DNA from: Aliishimia ponticola
GTDB lineage: Bacteria > Pseudomonadota > Alphaproteobacteria > Rhodobacterales > Rhodobacteraceae
DNA length: 64,000 nucleotides
Direction of reading: 5' to 3'
Assembly (NCBI RefSeq): GCF_004803475.1
Contig: NZ_SRKY01000001.1
Location: 1,116,001-1,180,000 of the forward strand
In this document: positions 1 to 10,561 of the stretch, in pieces
Numbering within the stretch: the stretch's first letter is position 1
How the letters are laid out: each line of letters opens with the position of its first letter
The notes under the pieces: generated by a model
What the model was told of the DNA's origin: nothing
The model's database searches: none
The model's input: the letters and a program-made list of their open reading frames with translations, nothing else
Made by a program: the position numbers and the translations under genes

Positions 1-932
1 TTCTTCATATCCTCCTGCACCAGCGCGACCAGCGATGTGTAGACCACCGCAATCGCGGACATCCACAGCACCAGCGGCGTCATGACATCGGCCCCGACGG
101 GGAACATCGGCAGGCTGAACCGCAGGAAGCCATAGCCGCCCATCTTCAACAGGATCGCGGCCAGCACCACGGAACCCGCCGTGGGCGCTTGCACGTGTGC
201 ATCCGGCAGCCATGTATGCACCGGCCACATCGGCATTTTCACCGCGAAGCTGGCAAAGAAGGCAAGGAACATCAGCGTTTGCATCCCGCCGACGACCTGC
301 ACGCCAAGCACGCTGAAATCGCTGAACTCGAAGGAGTGTTTCAGCAGCGCCTCGATATCGGTTGTACCGGCATCCACATACATCGCCACCATCGCGACCA
401 GCATCAGAACCGAGCCAAGGAAGGTGTAGAGGAAGAACTTGAACGAGGCATAAATCCGGTTCGCCCCGCCCCAGATCCCGATGATCAGGAACATCGGGAT
501 CAGCCCTGCCTCGAAGAAGAGGTAGAACAGCACCATGTCCAGCGCGACGAACACGCCGATCATCAGCGTTTCCAGCATCAGGAAGGCGATCATGTATTCC
601 TTGACGCGCACCTTCACATCCCAGCTGGCCAGAATGGTCAGCGGCATCATGAAGGTGGTGAGCATCACGAACAGCACGCTGATCCCGTCCACGCCCAGTT
701 TGTATTTCAGGCCAAGGATCCAAGCGCCCTCTTCGACGAACTGAAAGCCCGTGTCGTTGCGGTCAAATCCAAAGAGGATGAACAGCGAGATCAGGAAGGT
801 CGCGCTGGTGGCAATCAGCGCCAGCCATTTTGCATTGCGCTGCGCGGCCTCGTCCTCGCCCCGCAGGAACAGGGCAAGAATGATGGCGGCCAGTGCCGGG
901 ATGGCAAGGGTGATGGAAAGCAGGTTGTCCAT
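1..932 (-). CDS. nuoM: NADH-quinone oxidoreductase subunit M (partial, 3' end outside window)
   Basis: About 310 codons from the start are visible; the gene leaves the window at base 1. NuoM is one of the antiporter-like proton-pumping membrane subunits of complex I. The translation is strongly hydrophobic and contains the conserved stretches [18 protein letters not shown] and, further on, [19 protein letters not shown], typical of the Mrp-antiporter-like core. The ATG (932-930) overlaps the nuoL stop in a TAATG arrangement, so the two are probably translationally coupled. Identity is certain; only the C-terminus is missing. Confidence 0.97.
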   Translation of the reverse strand, partial: MDNLLSITLAIPALAAIILALFLRGEDEAAQRNAKWLALIATSATFLISLFILFGFDRNDTGFQFVEEGAWILGLKYKLGVDGISVLFVMLTTFMMPLTILASWDVKVRVKEYMIAFLMLETLMIGVFVALDMVLFYLFFEAGLIPMFLIIGIWGGANRIYASFKFFLYTFLGSVLMLVAMVAMYVDAGTTDIEALLKHSFEFSDFSVLGVQVVGGMQTLMFLAFFASFAVKMPMWPVHTWLPDAHVQAPTAGSVVLAAILLKMGGYGFLRFSLPMFPVGADVMTPLVLWMSAIAVVYTSLVALVQEDMK

Positions 933-3085
933 TACTCCGCTCCTCCGCTGAGCGTCATCCAAGTAATCAGAAGCGCCATGCCGATCACCATCGCGAAGGC
1001 ATAGGTAAAGATGTAGCCGTTCTGCGCCCGGCCCGCGAGGCGGGTGAAGAACGGAATGATGCCCATGGACACCCCATTGATCGTCCCGTCAATCGTGGCG
1101 CTGTCGCCGTTCTTCCAGAGGAAGCGGCCAATGGCTAAGGCTGGCTTGACGAAGATCACGTCGTAAATCTCGTCGAAATACCATTTGTTCTTGAGGAACA
1201 GGTACAGCGGGCGCTGGTTTTCGGCCAAGCGACCGGGCAGCGACGGGTTCACGATATAGAAGAGATAGGCAAGACCCAGCCCCAGCAGCATCGCGATGAA
1301 GGGCGAGGTTTTCACCCATTTCGGTGCCGCATGGGCGTCGTCCAATACGTGGTTGTCCGGCGCGAAATACAGCGCGCCCTCGCCCGGTTGGCCGGTGAAC
1401 GCATAGTGATGATCGCCGCCATGGGCCATTTCCTCATCGCCGTGATGCGCCTCTGCCGTGCCGTCGGCCTCATGCGCGGCATGGGTATCCGCGTCATGAT
1501 CCGCGCCATGGGCGTCGTCGTGACCATCGGCCTTCGCGTCGTCATGCGCACCGGCCTCTGCAACCGGGATGCCGTAGAACTTGCCGACCTGATCCGCGTG
1601 CCCGAAGAAGCTGTTGTACCAGATCATCCCCGCCAGAACCGAGCCAAGCGCCAGAACGCCCAGCGGGATCAGCATGACCATCGGGCTTTCATGGGCGTGC
1701 TCATGAGTGTGCTTGTCGCCACGTGCCTCGCCGAAGAATGTCAGGAAGATCAGCCGCCAGCTATAGAAGCTGGTCATCGCCGCGGCGATCACCAGGGACC
1801 AGAAGCCGAAAAGCGAACCGCCTGCATAGGCGCTTTCGATGATCGCATCCTTGGACAGGAACCCGGCGAAACCGATTGTGGTCAGCGGAATTCCGACCCC
1901 GGTGATGGCCAGCGTGCCGATCATCATCGCCCAATAGGTATAGGGGATCTTCTTGCGCAGGCCGCCATAGTTCATCATGTCCTGCTCGTGATGCATCGCA
2001 TGGATGACCGAACCGGCGCCAAGGAACAGCATCGCCTTGAAGAACGCGTGTGTGAACAGGTGGAACATCGCGGCCGAATACATGCCGACACCCGCCGCCA
2101 CGAACATATAGCCAAGCTGCGAACAGGTCGAATAGGCAATGACGCGCTTGATGTCTGTCTGGACCAGCCCCACCGTTGCCGCGAAGAAGGCTGTGATCGC
2201 ACCGATAATGGTCACGAAGGCCATCGCCTCGGGGGCGAATTCCATCAGCGGCGACATGCGGCAGACGAGGAAGACCCCCGCCGTCACCATGGTCGCGGCG
2301 TGAATGAGTGCCGACACCGGTGTCGGACCTTCCATCGCGTCGGGCAGCCATGTGTGCAGGAACAACTGGGCCGATTTGCCCATCGCGCCAATGAACAGCA
2401 GGAAGGCAATCAGATTGGCCGCGTTCCACTCTGTCCACAGGAAGCTGACCTGCGTTTCCGCCAGCGTCGGCGCGGCGGCGAAGACGTCATTGAAGTTGAT
2501 GCTGTCGACCAGAAAGAACAGGCCGAAAATGCCAAGCGCAAAGCCGAAATCGCCGACACGGTTGACCACGAAGGCTTTCATCGCCGCCGCATTGGCCGAC
2601 GGTTTGCGATAATAGAAACCGATCAGCAGATAGGAGGCAACGCCCACGCCTTCCCAGCCAAAGAACATCTGCACCAGATTGTCCGAGGTCACCAGCATCA
2701 GCATCGCGAAGGTGAAGAAGGACAGATAGGCGAAGAAACGCGGCTTGTATGTCTCCCCCTCGAACTGGGGGTCATGCGCCATGTAGCCGAAGGAATACAG
2801 GTGAACGAGGCTCGACACCGTGGTCACGACGATCAGCATGATCGCCGTCAGGCGGTCAAGGCGGATGGCCCATTCGGTCGACAATGTTCCGCTTTCGATG
2901 AAGCGCAGAATGGTGATCTGCTGCGTCACGCCATCGAAGCTCAGGAACACGATCCACGAGAAGAACGCCGCGACGAAGAGCAGCCCCGTAGCGATCCAAA
3001 GCGCGGCACGTTCGCCAATGAATTTCCAGCCGAACCCGCAAATGATCGCGCCAACCAGCGGGGCGAAGAGAATGAGCGTCTCCAT
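932..3085 (-). CDS. nuoL: NADH-quinone oxidoreductase subunit L, with His/Asp-rich loop
   Basis: 717 aa, the largest membrane subunit of complex I, a proton channel carrying the long lateral helix at its C-terminus. It has the antiporter core ([39 protein letters not shown]) and many transmembrane helices. Residues about 505-561 form an unusually His- and Asp-rich, low-complexity extramembrane loop (many HD, DH and HH pairs), which makes this protein longer than textbook NuoL. It lies 6 bp after nuoK and overlaps nuoM. The loop may bind divalent metal, but that is inference. Confidence 0.97.
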   Translation of the reverse strand: METLILFAPLVGAIICGFGWKFIGERAALWIATGLLFVAAFFSWIVFLSFDGVTQQITILRFIESGTLSTEWAIRLDRLTAIMLIVVTTVSSLVHLYSFGYMAHDPQFEGETYKPRFFAYLSFFTFAMLMLVTSDNLVQMFFGWEGVGVASYLLIGFYYRKPSANAAAMKAFVVNRVGDFGFALGIFGLFFLVDSINFNDVFAAAPTLAETQVSFLWTEWNAANLIAFLLFIGAMGKSAQLFLHTWLPDAMEGPTPVSALIHAATMVTAGVFLVCRMSPLMEFAPEAMAFVTIIGAITAFFAATVGLVQTDIKRVIAYSTCSQLGYMFVAAGVGMYSAAMFHLFTHAFFKAMLFLGAGSVIHAMHHEQDMMNYGGLRKKIPYTYWAMMIGTLAITGVGIPLTTIGFAGFLSKDAIIESAYAGGSLFGFWSLVIAAAMTSFYSWRLIFLTFFGEARGDKHTHEHAHESPMVMLIPLGVLALGSVLAGMIWYNSFFGHADQVGKFYGIPVAEAGAHDDAKADGHDDAHGADHDADTHAAHEADGTAEAHHGDEEMAHGGDHHYAFTGQPGEGALYFAPDNHVLDDAHAAPKWVKTSPFIAMLLGLGLAYLFYIVNPSLPGRLAENQRPLYLFLKNKWYFDEIYDVIFVKPALAIGRFLWKNGDSATIDGTINGVSMGIIPFFTRLAGRAQNGYIFTYAFAMVIGMALLITWMTLSGGAE

Positions 3086-3091
3086 ATCAGG

Positions 3092-3397
3092 TCAGCCTTT
3101 CATCACGTTGACGTCTTCGACGTCGATGGTGCCACGGTTGCGGAAGAAACAGACGAGGATCGCAAGTCCGATCGCGGCCTCGGCCGCGGCGACGGTCAGC
3201 ACGAAGAGCGTAAAGACCTGCCCCACGAGATCCCCCAGATACGAAGAGAACGCGACAAGGTTGATATTCACCGACAGCAGCATGAGTTCGATGCTCATGA
3301 GCAGGATGATGACGTTCTTGCGGTTCAGGAACAGCCCGAAGATGCCAATGACGAACAGTGTCGCCGCGACGGTGAGATAATGTTCAAGTCCGATCAT
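3092..3397 (-). CDS. nuoK: NADH-quinone oxidoreductase subunit K
   Basis: 101 aa, the normal length for NuoK, a three-helix MrpC-like membrane subunit of complex I. It shows the conserved membrane glutamates ([20 protein letters not shown] and [11 protein letters not shown]) used in proton translocation. It is followed directly by nuoL and preceded by a 115-bp gap containing two perfect hairpins. Confidence 0.98.
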   Translation of the reverse strand: MIGLEHYLTVAATLFVIGIFGLFLNRKNVIILLMSIELMLLSVNINLVAFSSYLGDLVGQVFTLFVLTVAAAEAAIGLAILVCFFRNRGTIDVEDVNVMKG

Positions 3398-3435
3398 CTG
3401 GAACCTCGATCCTCATAAGTCCTTCGGGTGGGCGC

Positions 3436-3482
3436 GGAAAACGTGCGCGTTTTCCGGACCGTTTTCCGCAACCGGAAAACGG
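3436..3482. repeat. Twin perfect hairpins in the nuoJ-nuoK intercistronic gap
   Basis: Two adjacent inverted repeats. The first is GGAAAACG at 3436-3443 with CGTTTTCC at 3448-3455 (8 bp stem, TGCG loop). The second is CCGTTTTCCG at 3459-3468 with CGGAAAACGG at 3473-3482 (10 bp stem, CAAC loop). The arms of the two hairpins are also complementary to each other. There is no T-run, so a classical terminator is unlikely; an mRNA-processing or stability element, or a REP-like repeat, fits better. Confidence 0.7.
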
Positions 3483-3512
3483 CGGGCGCTGGGGTGGTCA
3501 CTTTGCAATCCA

Positions 3513-3728
3513 TCAGAGCCCCTGCCTTGATCTGCGAAAGCTCGGGCGGCGCGGCGACATCGCCTTGAGGCGCGACAGCCGGTATTCGACCCGCGCCCGT
3601 GCGGTCTCTGGCAGCACGCGCAGCGACTGGCGAATAATCCACGCGCCCGCCATCAGCTTGAACGCCCAGAACCCGGCATATGCCGCGATGCCTGCCGGCG
3701 AAAACAGAAAGGCCCAAAGCTCCGCCAT
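3513..3728 (-). CDS. Small hypothetical membrane-associated protein between nuoJ and nuoK
   Basis: 71 aa. The first ~30 residues are hydrophobic and aromatic (AELWAFLFSPAGIAAYAGFW), followed by a very basic tail (RLKAMSPRRPSFRRSRQGL). The ATG starts 4 bp after the nuoJ stop, with a GGGG run upstream inside the end of nuoJ, consistent with coupled translation. Third codon positions are GC-rich, as in the neighbours. No family recognised. Position in the operon suggests a link to complex I, but its function is unknown. Confidence 0.5.
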   Translation of the reverse strand: MAELWAFLFSPAGIAAYAGFWAFKLMAGAWIIRQSLRVLPETARARVEYRLSRLKAMSPRRPSFRRSRQGL

Positions 3729-3731
3729 TCT

Positions 3732-4337
3732 TTACAGCCCCTGCCCCGGTTTGACGTCTTTCAGTTCCATCGCCGTTGCCGGATCGCGGTACATCTGCGC
3801 CAGCACGTTCTGGCGTTTGACATCCGCGCGGTGGCGCAGCGTCAGCACGATCGCCCCGACCATCGCCACCAGCAGGATCAGACCGGACAGCTGGAACAAA
3901 AGGAAATACTGATCGTACAGGATCATCCCAAGCGCCTGCGTGTTGTGCAGATCGTCCGGCACCGGGTTCGCGCGCAGCCCCTCGGCAGCGGCATTGGCTT
4001 CCCACGCGCCAAAGGCCATGGCGAATTGCATCAAAATCACAACGCCGATCAACAAGGCCAGCGGCATATATCGGGCCATCTCGGCCTTCAGCTCGGCGAA
4101 ATCCACATCCAGCATCATCACGACGAACAGGAACAGAACGGCCACCGCGCCGACATAGACGATCACCAGCAGCATCGCGACGAATTCCGCCCCAAGCAGC
4201 ACGAAGAGCCCCGCCGATGACAGGAACGCCAGGATCAGCCACAGCACCGAATGCACCGGGTTACGGCTGATGACAGTGAACAGCCCTCCTGCGATCACGC
4301 AAATGGCGAACAGGTAAAAGGCAAAAGCATGTGCCAT
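3732..4337 (-). CDS. nuoJ: NADH-quinone oxidoreductase subunit J
   Basis: 201 aa, five predicted membrane helices. NuoJ is a membrane subunit of complex I near the quinone-site end of the arm. The sequence has the typical start ([33 protein letters not shown]) and the conserved [17 protein letters not shown] helix that carries the pi-bulge region. The C-terminal tail after the last helix is soluble. It is separated from nuoI by two extra genes, where nuoIJ adjacency is the usual arrangement. Confidence 0.98.
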   Translation of the reverse strand: MAHAFAFYLFAICVIAGGLFTVISRNPVHSVLWLILAFLSSAGLFVLLGAEFVAMLLVIVYVGAVAVLFLFVVMMLDVDFAELKAEMARYMPLALLIGVVILMQFAMAFGAWEANAAAEGLRANPVPDDLHNTQALGMILYDQYFLLFQLSGLILLVAMVGAIVLTLRHRADVKRQNVLAQMYRDPATAMELKDVKPGQGL

Positions 4338-4380
4338 TATCTCTCCTCTCGCGCGCCGGCGGCGCCGCTATATGGGCAGG

Positions 4381-5274
4381 TCATGACACACCTGCCCGCA
4401 CCGGGACCGGCCCGGCTGCATCCAGTTTCTTGATCTGATGTGCGAAAAACGTATCCGCCCCAGCCTGTTGGTTTTCGAACCACGGGCGCATGAAGCTGCC
4501 CCAAAGGTGCACGGCGACGGTTTGCGGTGACAGGCAAGACTCGACGAAGCTGTTGGACCGCCACAGATACTTTCGGTTGTTGTAGGAAATCGGATAGAAC
4601 ACCTCTGGGCTCAGGCCCAGATGACGGTAATTCATCGCGTCCAACATATGCCGCAGAGGCCATGGGCCACTGTAATATTTCGGCTCGAACGTGTTGCGGT
4701 GCACCGGGTCATCCATCTGCGCCCGCAGACGAAGCTCGGCATTGCGCACATCGCGGAAATAGGGTTTCGGCGTCGGATATTCTTCGCTGACGGCCTCCAA
4801 ATAGGCCTGCAACAGCGGATGATAGGCATCCGCATAGAACACCGCGTTGTTCACATGGTCGCCCGGCATGTTCCCGAAAAGCAACCCGCCGACCTGTGGG
4901 AAGGCGTCCTTGACGACCAGAAGATCGCTATCGACCCAGACAAGCCCTTCCTGTTCGATCATGTGGAGCCGGAAGATATCCGCAAACATCGCCGGCTTGA
5001 TGACCCGCGCGCCGCACAGCGCCTCATCCGCGAGGTTGACCTCACAGATATCGCGGGCATCGCGCCACGCGACGCCTTCAGGAAGGTTCTTGATCGGCGC
5101 ATAGGAAAAGACCGTGATGTCCCAGCGATGCGCGACCATGCTGAGGAGGCAAAGCAACTCCATCCGCGGCAAGCTATCGCCCAGCCACAACGTCCCCAAA
5201 GCCGGAGAGCTCTTGCCAGAACGCACTGGCAGATAGGTGGCTTTCGCCCCGTTATGCCCGGCCACGCCCGTCAC
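4381..5274 (-). CDS. GT32-like glycosyltransferase (DXD motif) inserted in the nuo cluster
   Basis: The frame is open from 5370, but the conserved region begins near ALGTLWLGDSLPRMELLCLL, so the first ~30 residues of the long version look spurious. GTG at 5274 or 5265, or a later TTG, are possible starts; I give 5274 (297 aa), start uncertain. The core has LVWVDSDLLVV, a DXD-type nucleotide-sugar/metal site, and ends with HLWGSFMRPW, as in glycosyltransferases of the sugar-binding-DXD (GT32-like) group. The expected role is transfer of a sugar to a surface glycan or lipid; donor and acceptor are unknown. It sits between a CMD-like gene and nuoJ, and nothing links it directly to complex I. Confidence 0.72.
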   Translation of the reverse strand: MTGVAGHNGAKATYLPVRSGKSSPALGTLWLGDSLPRMELLCLLSMVAHRWDITVFSYAPIKNLPEGVAWRDARDICEVNLADEALCGARVIKPAMFADIFRLHMIEQEGLVWVDSDLLVVKDAFPQVGGLLFGNMPGDHVNNAVFYADAYHPLLQAYLEAVSEEYPTPKPYFRDVRNAELRLRAQMDDPVHRNTFEPKYYSGPWPLRHMLDAMNYRHLGLSPEVFYPISYNNRKYLWRSNSFVESCLSPQTVAVHLWGSFMRPWFENQQAGADTFFAHQIKKLDAAGPVPVRAGVS

Positions 5275-5326
5275 GTCAGCAACGACGCCTTTCGCACGGC
5301 GATGGAACGGCGCTGAAGCTCGTCGC

Positions 5327-5728
5327 TCATTCCTCGGTGTCCTTTCCGTCTTCCAACACGTCCCGCGCAATCTCCATCGCGCGTGTCGAGGCAGGCAGCC
5401 CCGCGAACATGCTCATCATGCCGATCGCCTCGTAGACCTGCTGATCGGTCGCTTCAAGCTCCACCAGATGGCGCACCGTCTGACGCAGCCCGATTTCGTT
5501 CTGCGCGCCTTGCATGGTCATCCCCGCCAGCGTCAGCATCAGCCGAGTCTTGGCGTCCAAACCGTTCTCGTTCACCGCGTTGCCGAACCATGCTTCCATG
5601 AGTTCCTTTGGCATCGTGGGCCAGAGCTTGTCGAACCCTTTGGGCGAAAAGGCTTCCATCGCCGGGAAGGACTTCGCCATCGCCTGCGCCTGTTCCATCA
5701 TCAGCTCGAAGGGGGATTTACTGCTCAT
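5327..5728 (-). CDS. Carboxymuconolactone decarboxylase-like protein
   Basis: 133 aa, all-helical. The middle ([57 protein letters not shown]) matches the CMD/AhpD-like fold. The CxxC of AhpD peroxidases is absent, so peroxidase activity is unlikely. The ATG overlaps the nuoI stop (ATGA), so it is translated as part of the complex I operon. I associate CMD-like genes at this position with Rhodobacterales. Function in relation to complex I is unknown. Confidence 0.85.
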   Translation of the reverse strand: MSSKSPFELMMEQAQAMAKSFPAMEAFSPKGFDKLWPTMPKELMEAWFGNAVNENGLDAKTRLMLTLAGMTMQGAQNEIGLRQTVRHLVELEATDQQVYEAIGMMSMFAGLPASTRAMEIARDVLEDGKDTEE

Positions 5729-6219
5729 CTGTAGGGCGCATCCAGTTCAAGGTTGCGGGCAATCTCGGCCTCCCAGCGGTCCCCATTCGCCAACAGCTTG
5801 TCCTTGTCATAGAACAGCTCTTCGCGGGTCTCGGTGGAGAATTCGAAATTCGGCCCTTCGACAATCGCGTCGACCGGGCAGGCTTCCTGACAGAACCCGC
5901 AATAGATGCACTTGGTCATGTCAATGTCATAGCGCGTGGTCCGGCGCGAGCCATCCTCGCGCGGTTCGGCGTCAATGGTGATCGCCTGCGCCGGGCAGAT
6001 CGCTTCACACAGCTTGCAGGCAATGCAGCGCTCTTCGCCATTGGGATAGCGGCGCAGCGCATGTTCGCCACGAAAGCGCGGGCTGAGCGGCCCCTTCTCA
6101 TGCGGGTAGTTCAGCGTGGTCTTGGGCGCGAAGAAGTATTTCAGGCCCAGCTTCATCCCCGCCCAGAAATCCTGAAGCAGAAAGTATTTGGCAGCGCGTG
6201 AATAATCGATCTGCGTCAT
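5725..6219 (-). CDS. nuoI: NADH-quinone oxidoreductase subunit I (2 x [4Fe-4S])
   Basis: 164 aa, normal for alphaproteobacterial NuoI. It holds the two tetranuclear clusters (N6a, N6b) that carry electrons to N2 in NuoB. Cluster ligands are visible as two CxxCxxCxxxCP motifs at C65/C68/C71/C75 and C104/C107/C110/C114. The N-terminal segment ([17 protein letters not shown]) is amphipathic and packs against the membrane arm in known structures. It starts 3 bp after the nuoH stop. Confidence 0.99.
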   Translation of the reverse strand: MTQIDYSRAAKYFLLQDFWAGMKLGLKYFFAPKTTLNYPHEKGPLSPRFRGEHALRRYPNGEERCIACKLCEAICPAQAITIDAEPREDGSRRTTRYDIDMTKCIYCGFCQEACPVDAIVEGPNFEFSTETREELFYDKDKLLANGDRWEAEIARNLELDAPYR

Positions 6220-6222
6220 TGC

Positions 6223-7263
6223 TTAACCTCCTGTGGTCCAGCGCGCATAGGCGCCCCAGAACCATTCGAACTTTGCCGCGAAGGACACGAAGACAACCCA
6301 GAACAGGCTGAACGGCAAGAACACCTTCCAGCCGATCCGCATCAACTGGTCATAGCGGTAGCGGGGCGTGATCGCTTTCACCATCGAGAAGATGAAGAAC
6401 ACGAACAGCATCTTCATCAGCATCCACAGAATGCCGTCCGGCAGACCCGGAATGGGCGACAGCCAGCCGCCGAAGAACATCAGCGACACCAGCGCGCACA
6501 TCAGAACCACGGCCACCAGCTCGCCAATCATGAACAGCAGGAACGGCGTCGACGAATATTCCACCTGATAGCCAGCGACGAGTTCCGATTCCGCTTCGGG
6601 CAGGTCGAAGGGCGGGCGGTTGGTTTCCGCCAGCGCAGAGATCAGGAACAGGAACAGCATCGGCAGATGCGGCAGCCAATACCACGAGAACAGGCCGAAC
6701 CGACCATCCTGCGCCTCGACGATGCCGGTGAAATTCATCGACCCCGTGGAGATAATGACGCCGATGATGATCAGGCCGATCGACACCTCGTAGGAAATCA
6801 TCTGCGCGGCAGACCGCAACGAGCCGAGGAACGGGTATTTCGAGTTCGATGCCCAGCCCCCCATGATCACGCCATACACCTCAAGCGAGGAAATCGCGAA
6901 AACGTACAGGATCGCCACATTGATATCCGACAGCACCCAGCCGTCATTGAACGGGATCACCGCCCAAGCCACCAGCGCCATCACCAGGCTGATCAGCGGC
7001 GCCAGCAGGAACACGGCCTTGTCCGCCCCCGCCGGGAAGACCACTTCCTTGACGATGTATTTCAGGAAATCGGCAAAACTTTGCAGCAGGCCATAGACCC
7101 CGACCACGTTCGGGCCGCGCCGCATCTGCACAGCGGCCCAGACCTTGCGGTCGGCATACATCAGGAAGGCCAGCGCCAGAAGGAGCGGGATCACCAGAAG
7201 GAAGATCTGCCCGATGATGACCAGAAGCTGGCCAAGGACGGTTGTGGTGAAGAATTCGTACAT
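6223..7263 (-). CDS. nuoH: NADH-quinone oxidoreductase subunit H
   Basis: 346 aa with eight or more membrane helices. NuoH forms the quinone-binding chamber with NuoB and NuoD. Signature stretches are [20 protein letters not shown] near the N-terminus, [20 protein letters not shown] for the quinone-site loop, and [16 protein letters not shown] at the C-terminus. The acidic residues of the E-channel ([15 protein letters not shown]) are intact. Confidence 0.99.
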   Translation of the reverse strand: MYEFFTTTVLGQLLVIIGQIFLLVIPLLLALAFLMYADRKVWAAVQMRRGPNVVGVYGLLQSFADFLKYIVKEVVFPAGADKAVFLLAPLISLVMALVAWAVIPFNDGWVLSDINVAILYVFAISSLEVYGVIMGGWASNSKYPFLGSLRSAAQMISYEVSIGLIIIGVIISTGSMNFTGIVEAQDGRFGLFSWYWLPHLPMLFLFLISALAETNRPPFDLPEAESELVAGYQVEYSSTPFLLFMIGELVAVVLMCALVSLMFFGGWLSPIPGLPDGILWMLMKMLFVFFIFSMVKAITPRYRYDQLMRIGWKVFLPFSLFWVVFVSFAAKFEWFWGAYARWTTGG

Positions 7264-7272
7264 CTCAGGCCC

Positions 7273-7656
7273 TTACACCAATGGTATTCCCTTTTCGCGG
7301 CAGTTGGCGGCAACCACCTCCGCGTCGATTTTCGTCAGCCCCTCCGGCAGGGTCGGAGAAATCGTATAGACCGCGTCACCGGTCCAGACGCCGTTCTGCT
7401 CGTCGACCGACGTACGCACATGCCGGGCAAAACCATAGCCGCGCACCAGCGTATAGCCCGCCGCCGCACATTCGGCATAGGCCGCGACGTTGCGCGGCTC
7501 CAATGCGTTGGTCATTTCCACCCGAAATTGCACCAGATCCCCGTCCAACAATTGCGTATCGACGCCCCGGTAATCAGGGATCAACTGCTCTGCCGTCAGG
7601 ACAGGCTCGCCGCAGGCGGCGAGAAGCAGGGGGGATATGAGCAAGGCCCGGTTCAC
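7273..7656 (-). CDS. Small lipoprotein coupled to nuoG
   Basis: 127 aa from a GTG start at 7656 that overlaps the nuoG stop (GTGA). The N-terminus [18 protein letters not shown] is a lipoprotein signal with lipobox LAAC and Cys at residue 15, so the mature protein is a lipidated periplasmic protein. The rest is soluble, with three further Cys and a predicted beta-rich ending. No family recognised. The longer frame reaching 7896 lies inside nuoG and is not the gene. A complex I assembly or stability role is only suggested by location. Confidence 0.7.
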   Translation of the reverse strand: MNRALLISPLLLAACGEPVLTAEQLIPDYRGVDTQLLDGDLVQFRVEMTNALEPRNVAAYAECAAAGYTLVRGYGFARHVRTSVDEQNGVWTGDAVYTISPTLPEGLTKIDAEVVAANCREKGIPLV

Positions 7657-9665
7657 TCTGCTGCCATCGCCTCTTGCCCGCGCGCCTTGGCCCCGGCGGA
7701 GAGCTCCGCCATCAGTTCCGAAGACCGTGCAATCGGGTTGGTCAGGTAGAAATCGCGCAGCGCATAGCGGAAATCCGCGTTGCCCAGCTTGCCCATCGCC
7801 AAGGGCTGCCACGCATTTTCCGGCACTGCGTCGATTTTCTTGAGATGGGGAACATCCTTTACCAGCGCCTGACGCAGCCCCGCAAGGCTGTCCCATGGCA
7901 ACTGCGCCCCGACTTCTGCGGACAGCGCCCGCAAGATGGCCCAGTTTTCCTTGGCCTCCCCCGGCGCGAAACTGGCGCGCATCGCAAGCTGCGGACGCCC
8001 TTCGGTGTTTACGAAAAGCCCGTTTTCTTCAGTATAGGCCGCGCCCGGCAGGATCACGTCGGCGCGGTGCGCACCCCGATCGCCATGGCTGCCTTGATAG
8101 ATCACGAACGCACCCGCAGCGATTTCGACTTCATCTGCGCCGAGGTTAAAGATCACATCCGCATCTTCGGTTGCCGCGATGCCCGCGTCGTTGACAGCGC
8201 CCACATCCAGCGCCCCGACCCGTCCGGCCGCCGTGTGCAGAACCATCAACTTGGCACCGCCCATCTCGGCCAGCTTCATGGCCGCAGCCAGAACCGCCGC
8301 GCCATCGGCTTCCTGCAACGCGCCCTGCCCCACGATGATCACACCGCCCGGCTTGTCGGAATGGTCTTGGGCCATGACCTCGTCAATCGCGGCGCGGCCT
8401 GCGCCCAGTTCGACCACCGGATAGCTCAGATCGACCGACGGGCCGATGCGCCCCACGGTGGCACCATGGGTCCAGGCCTTGCGGATCCGCGCATTCAGCA
8501 CCGGCGCTTCTTCGCGCGGGTTGGTGCCGATCAGAAGGATCATCCTGGCGTCGTCGATATCTTCGATACGGGCCGTGCCGACATAGGCCGACCGGTTATC
8601 CGTCGGCAGTTTCGCACCATCAGTCCGGCACTCGACCACGCCGCCCTGCCCCTCGACCAACTGCCTGAGGCTATAGGCCGCTTCGACCGGGGCCAGATCG
8701 CCCACAAGGCCGACCAGCTTCGACGCGCCCTTGATGGCTTCGGCGGCCTTGCCAAGCGCTTCGGGCCATGTGGCCGGGCGCAGCTTTCCGTTCTCGCGCA
8801 CATAGGGCTTGTCCAGCCGCTGGCGGCGCAGACCGTCCCAGACAAAACGTGTCTTGTCGGAAATCCACTCTTCGTTCACGCCGTCATGGTTGCGCGGCAG
8901 GAACCGCATCACTTCGCGCCCCTTGGTATCGACCCGGATATTGGACCCAAGCGCATCCATCACGTCGATGCTTTCGGTCTTGTTCAATTCCCACGGGCGG
9001 GCGGTGAAGGCATAGGGTTTCGACACCAGCGCGCCCACCGGGCACAGGTCAATGATGTTGCCCTGCAAGTTGGAATGGAGCGTTTCCCCCAGATAAGAGG
9101 TGATTTCCGCATCTTCCCCGCGGCCGGTTTGGCCCATCTGGGTGATCCCGGCGACCTCGGTCGTGAAACGGACACAACGGGTGCAGGAAATGCAGCGCGT
9201 CATATGGGTTTCGACCAGCGGGCCAAGGTCCAGATCGTCCACCGCGCGCTTTGGCTCGCGGAAACGGCTGAAATCGACGCCGTAAGCCATGGCCTGATCC
9301 TGCAAATCACACTCGCCACCCTGATCGCAGATCGGGCAATCCAGCGGGTGGTTGATCAGCAGGAATTCCATCACGCCCTCGCGGGCCTTCTTGACCATGG
9401 GCGAGTTCGTCTTGACCACCGGCGGCTGACCTTCGGGACCGGGGCGCAGATCGCGCACCTGCATCGCACAAGAGGCCGCAGGCTTCGGCGGGCCGCCTAC
9501 GACTTCCACAAGGCACATCCGGCAATTGCCCGCGATCGACAGACGTTCGTGATAGCAGAAACGCGGAATTTCGATCCCCGCCTCTTCGCACGCCTGAATC
9601 AGGGTCATCGCCCCGTCGACCTCGATCTCCCGCCCGTCGATATTGATTTTGCGAAGGTCAGACAT
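7653..9665 (-). CDS. nuoG: NADH-quinone oxidoreductase subunit G
   Basis: 670 aa. The largest peripheral-arm subunit, carrying the [2Fe-2S] N1b and [4Fe-4S] N4/N5 clusters. Order: [2Fe-2S] domain with [19 protein letters not shown]; the His-Cys segment [20 protein letters not shown]; the [16 protein letters not shown] cluster motif; then the molybdopterin-oxidoreductase-like C-terminal half that has lost the cofactor. It is shorter than the E. coli form, as expected for alphaproteobacteria and mitochondria. A GGCGGGA ribosome-binding site precedes the ATG. Confidence 0.98.
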   Translation of the reverse strand: MSDLRKINIDGREIEVDGAMTLIQACEEAGIEIPRFCYHERLSIAGNCRMCLVEVVGGPPKPAASCAMQVRDLRPGPEGQPPVVKTNSPMVKKAREGVMEFLLINHPLDCPICDQGGECDLQDQAMAYGVDFSRFREPKRAVDDLDLGPLVETHMTRCISCTRCVRFTTEVAGITQMGQTGRGEDAEITSYLGETLHSNLQGNIIDLCPVGALVSKPYAFTARPWELNKTESIDVMDALGSNIRVDTKGREVMRFLPRNHDGVNEEWISDKTRFVWDGLRRQRLDKPYVRENGKLRPATWPEALGKAAEAIKGASKLVGLVGDLAPVEAAYSLRQLVEGQGGVVECRTDGAKLPTDNRSAYVGTARIEDIDDARMILLIGTNPREEAPVLNARIRKAWTHGATVGRIGPSVDLSYPVVELGAGRAAIDEVMAQDHSDKPGGVIIVGQGALQEADGAAVLAAAMKLAEMGGAKLMVLHTAAGRVGALDVGAVNDAGIAATEDADVIFNLGADEVEIAAGAFVIYQGSHGDRGAHRADVILPGAAYTEENGLFVNTEGRPQLAMRASFAPGEAKENWAILRALSAEVGAQLPWDSLAGLRQALVKDVPHLKKIDAVPENAWQPLAMGKLGNADFRYALRDFYLTNPIARSSELMAELSAGAKARGQEAMAAE

Positions 9666-9681
9666 GTCGTTTTCCCGCCAT

Positions 9682-9993
9682 TTACTTCAAGAGCCGCGCA
9701 ATGACAGCGCCCCGGACGCCGCGCGCCCGACCTGCCACGCACGCCTTGCCCGCGTCCGGTTTCGTTTCGCTGCTGCCGAAGCTGCGCGCCTGCCGCATGG
9801 CCGCAGACACCCTGCGCCCGCCACGGCGCATAACGCGCGCTTCCACGTCCTGATTTTGCTGGATAAGCATCGCGTCAAAGGCAATGGATGCACGGGCCGA
9901 ACCGTTCGAACCAAGGCAGCTCAAATCCGCGCCGCCCGGCAGGATCGCCGCCACGGCCGGAGCAGCCTGTTGAACACCCGTCGCATTGAACAT
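9682..9993 (-). CDS. Hypothetical protein between nuoG and the DUF5333-like gene
   Basis: 103 aa, filling the gap between the DUF5333-like gene and nuoG, with ATG 33 bp after one stop and its own stop 16 bp before nuoG. GGAGG and AAGGCG stretches precede the start. Third codon positions are GC-rich. The N-terminal third is small-residue rich with one Cys (LSCLGSN), the rest Arg-rich. No family recognised and overlapping frames exist, so this is a moderate call. Confidence 0.42.
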   Translation of the reverse strand: MFNATGVQQAAPAVAAILPGGADLSCLGSNGSARASIAFDAMLIQQNQDVEARVMRRGGRRVSAAMRQARSFGSSETKPDAGKACVAGRARGVRGAVIARLLK

Positions 9994-10026
9994 GTCGTTC
10001 GCCTTGCCTCCGACGCTTTCTAGCTG

Positions 10027-10428
10027 TCAGCGCGCACGTAGCAGCGCGCCGATCCGGCTGGATTTCTCAATTTCTGCACGGCCTGCCGCGCAGTACGTTG
10101 CGGGGTCGGATTTCACAACCCCCAGTGTCGTCAAATACGCATCCCGCTTGGCCTCCATGCGCCGCTTTTCAGCATCGCTGCGCACATAGGATTTGATCTC
10201 ATCCTTGGAGTAACCGATTGAAACTGCATAGTCTTGAAGATCGCTCAACTGACGCATCGCCTTCAGCACGCGGCCAGAGATCGCATCACACTCGTTTCGG
10301 ATCTTATCCGCGACCGCGATGGCGAAAAGCCCGTTCTCGACCGGATCCACATCCCTTAGGGACGGCTTGGCCGCAACGCTTCCCGCCGCAACTGCACATA
10401 CCAGCGATGACACCACAAAAAACCGCAT
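10027..10428 (-). CDS. Secreted DUF5333-like protein
   Basis: 133 aa with an N-terminal signal peptide (MRFFVVSSLVCAVAAGSVAA, cleavage likely after AAGSVAA). The mature part is helical with a conserved Cys pair (IRNECDAISGRVLKA and DPATYCAAGRAEI) that could form a disulfide, ending SSRIGALLRAR. It resembles the DUF5333 family I know from Rhodobacterales nuo clusters; this is from memory of the pattern, not a search. It is periplasmic, with unknown role. Confidence 0.72.
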   Translation of the reverse strand: MRFFVVSSLVCAVAAGSVAAKPSLRDVDPVENGLFAIAVADKIRNECDAISGRVLKAMRQLSDLQDYAVSIGYSKDEIKSYVRSDAEKRRMEAKRDAYLTTLGVVKSDPATYCAAGRAEIEKSSRIGALLRAR

Positions 10429-10561
10429 CAGCGATACTCCTTATCTGCTGCTTCTAACGCGCGCATTGCGACGCGCGCGGTGCAGATGGGAACTTGATGC
10501 CCTGATATGCAATAACAGCCCAATTTACCACGAAAAAACGTGCGATATGCAGCCAAAGCGA

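Noticed and set aside
1331-3418. A 695-codon open frame antisense to nuoL
   Set aside because: The minus-strand frame gives an unmistakable NuoL; the antisense frame is Arg/His-rich without domains, as expected from high-GC codon bias.
7674-9704. A 676-codon open frame antisense to nuoG
   Set aside because: nuoG is certain on the minus strand; the antisense product has no recognisable domain.
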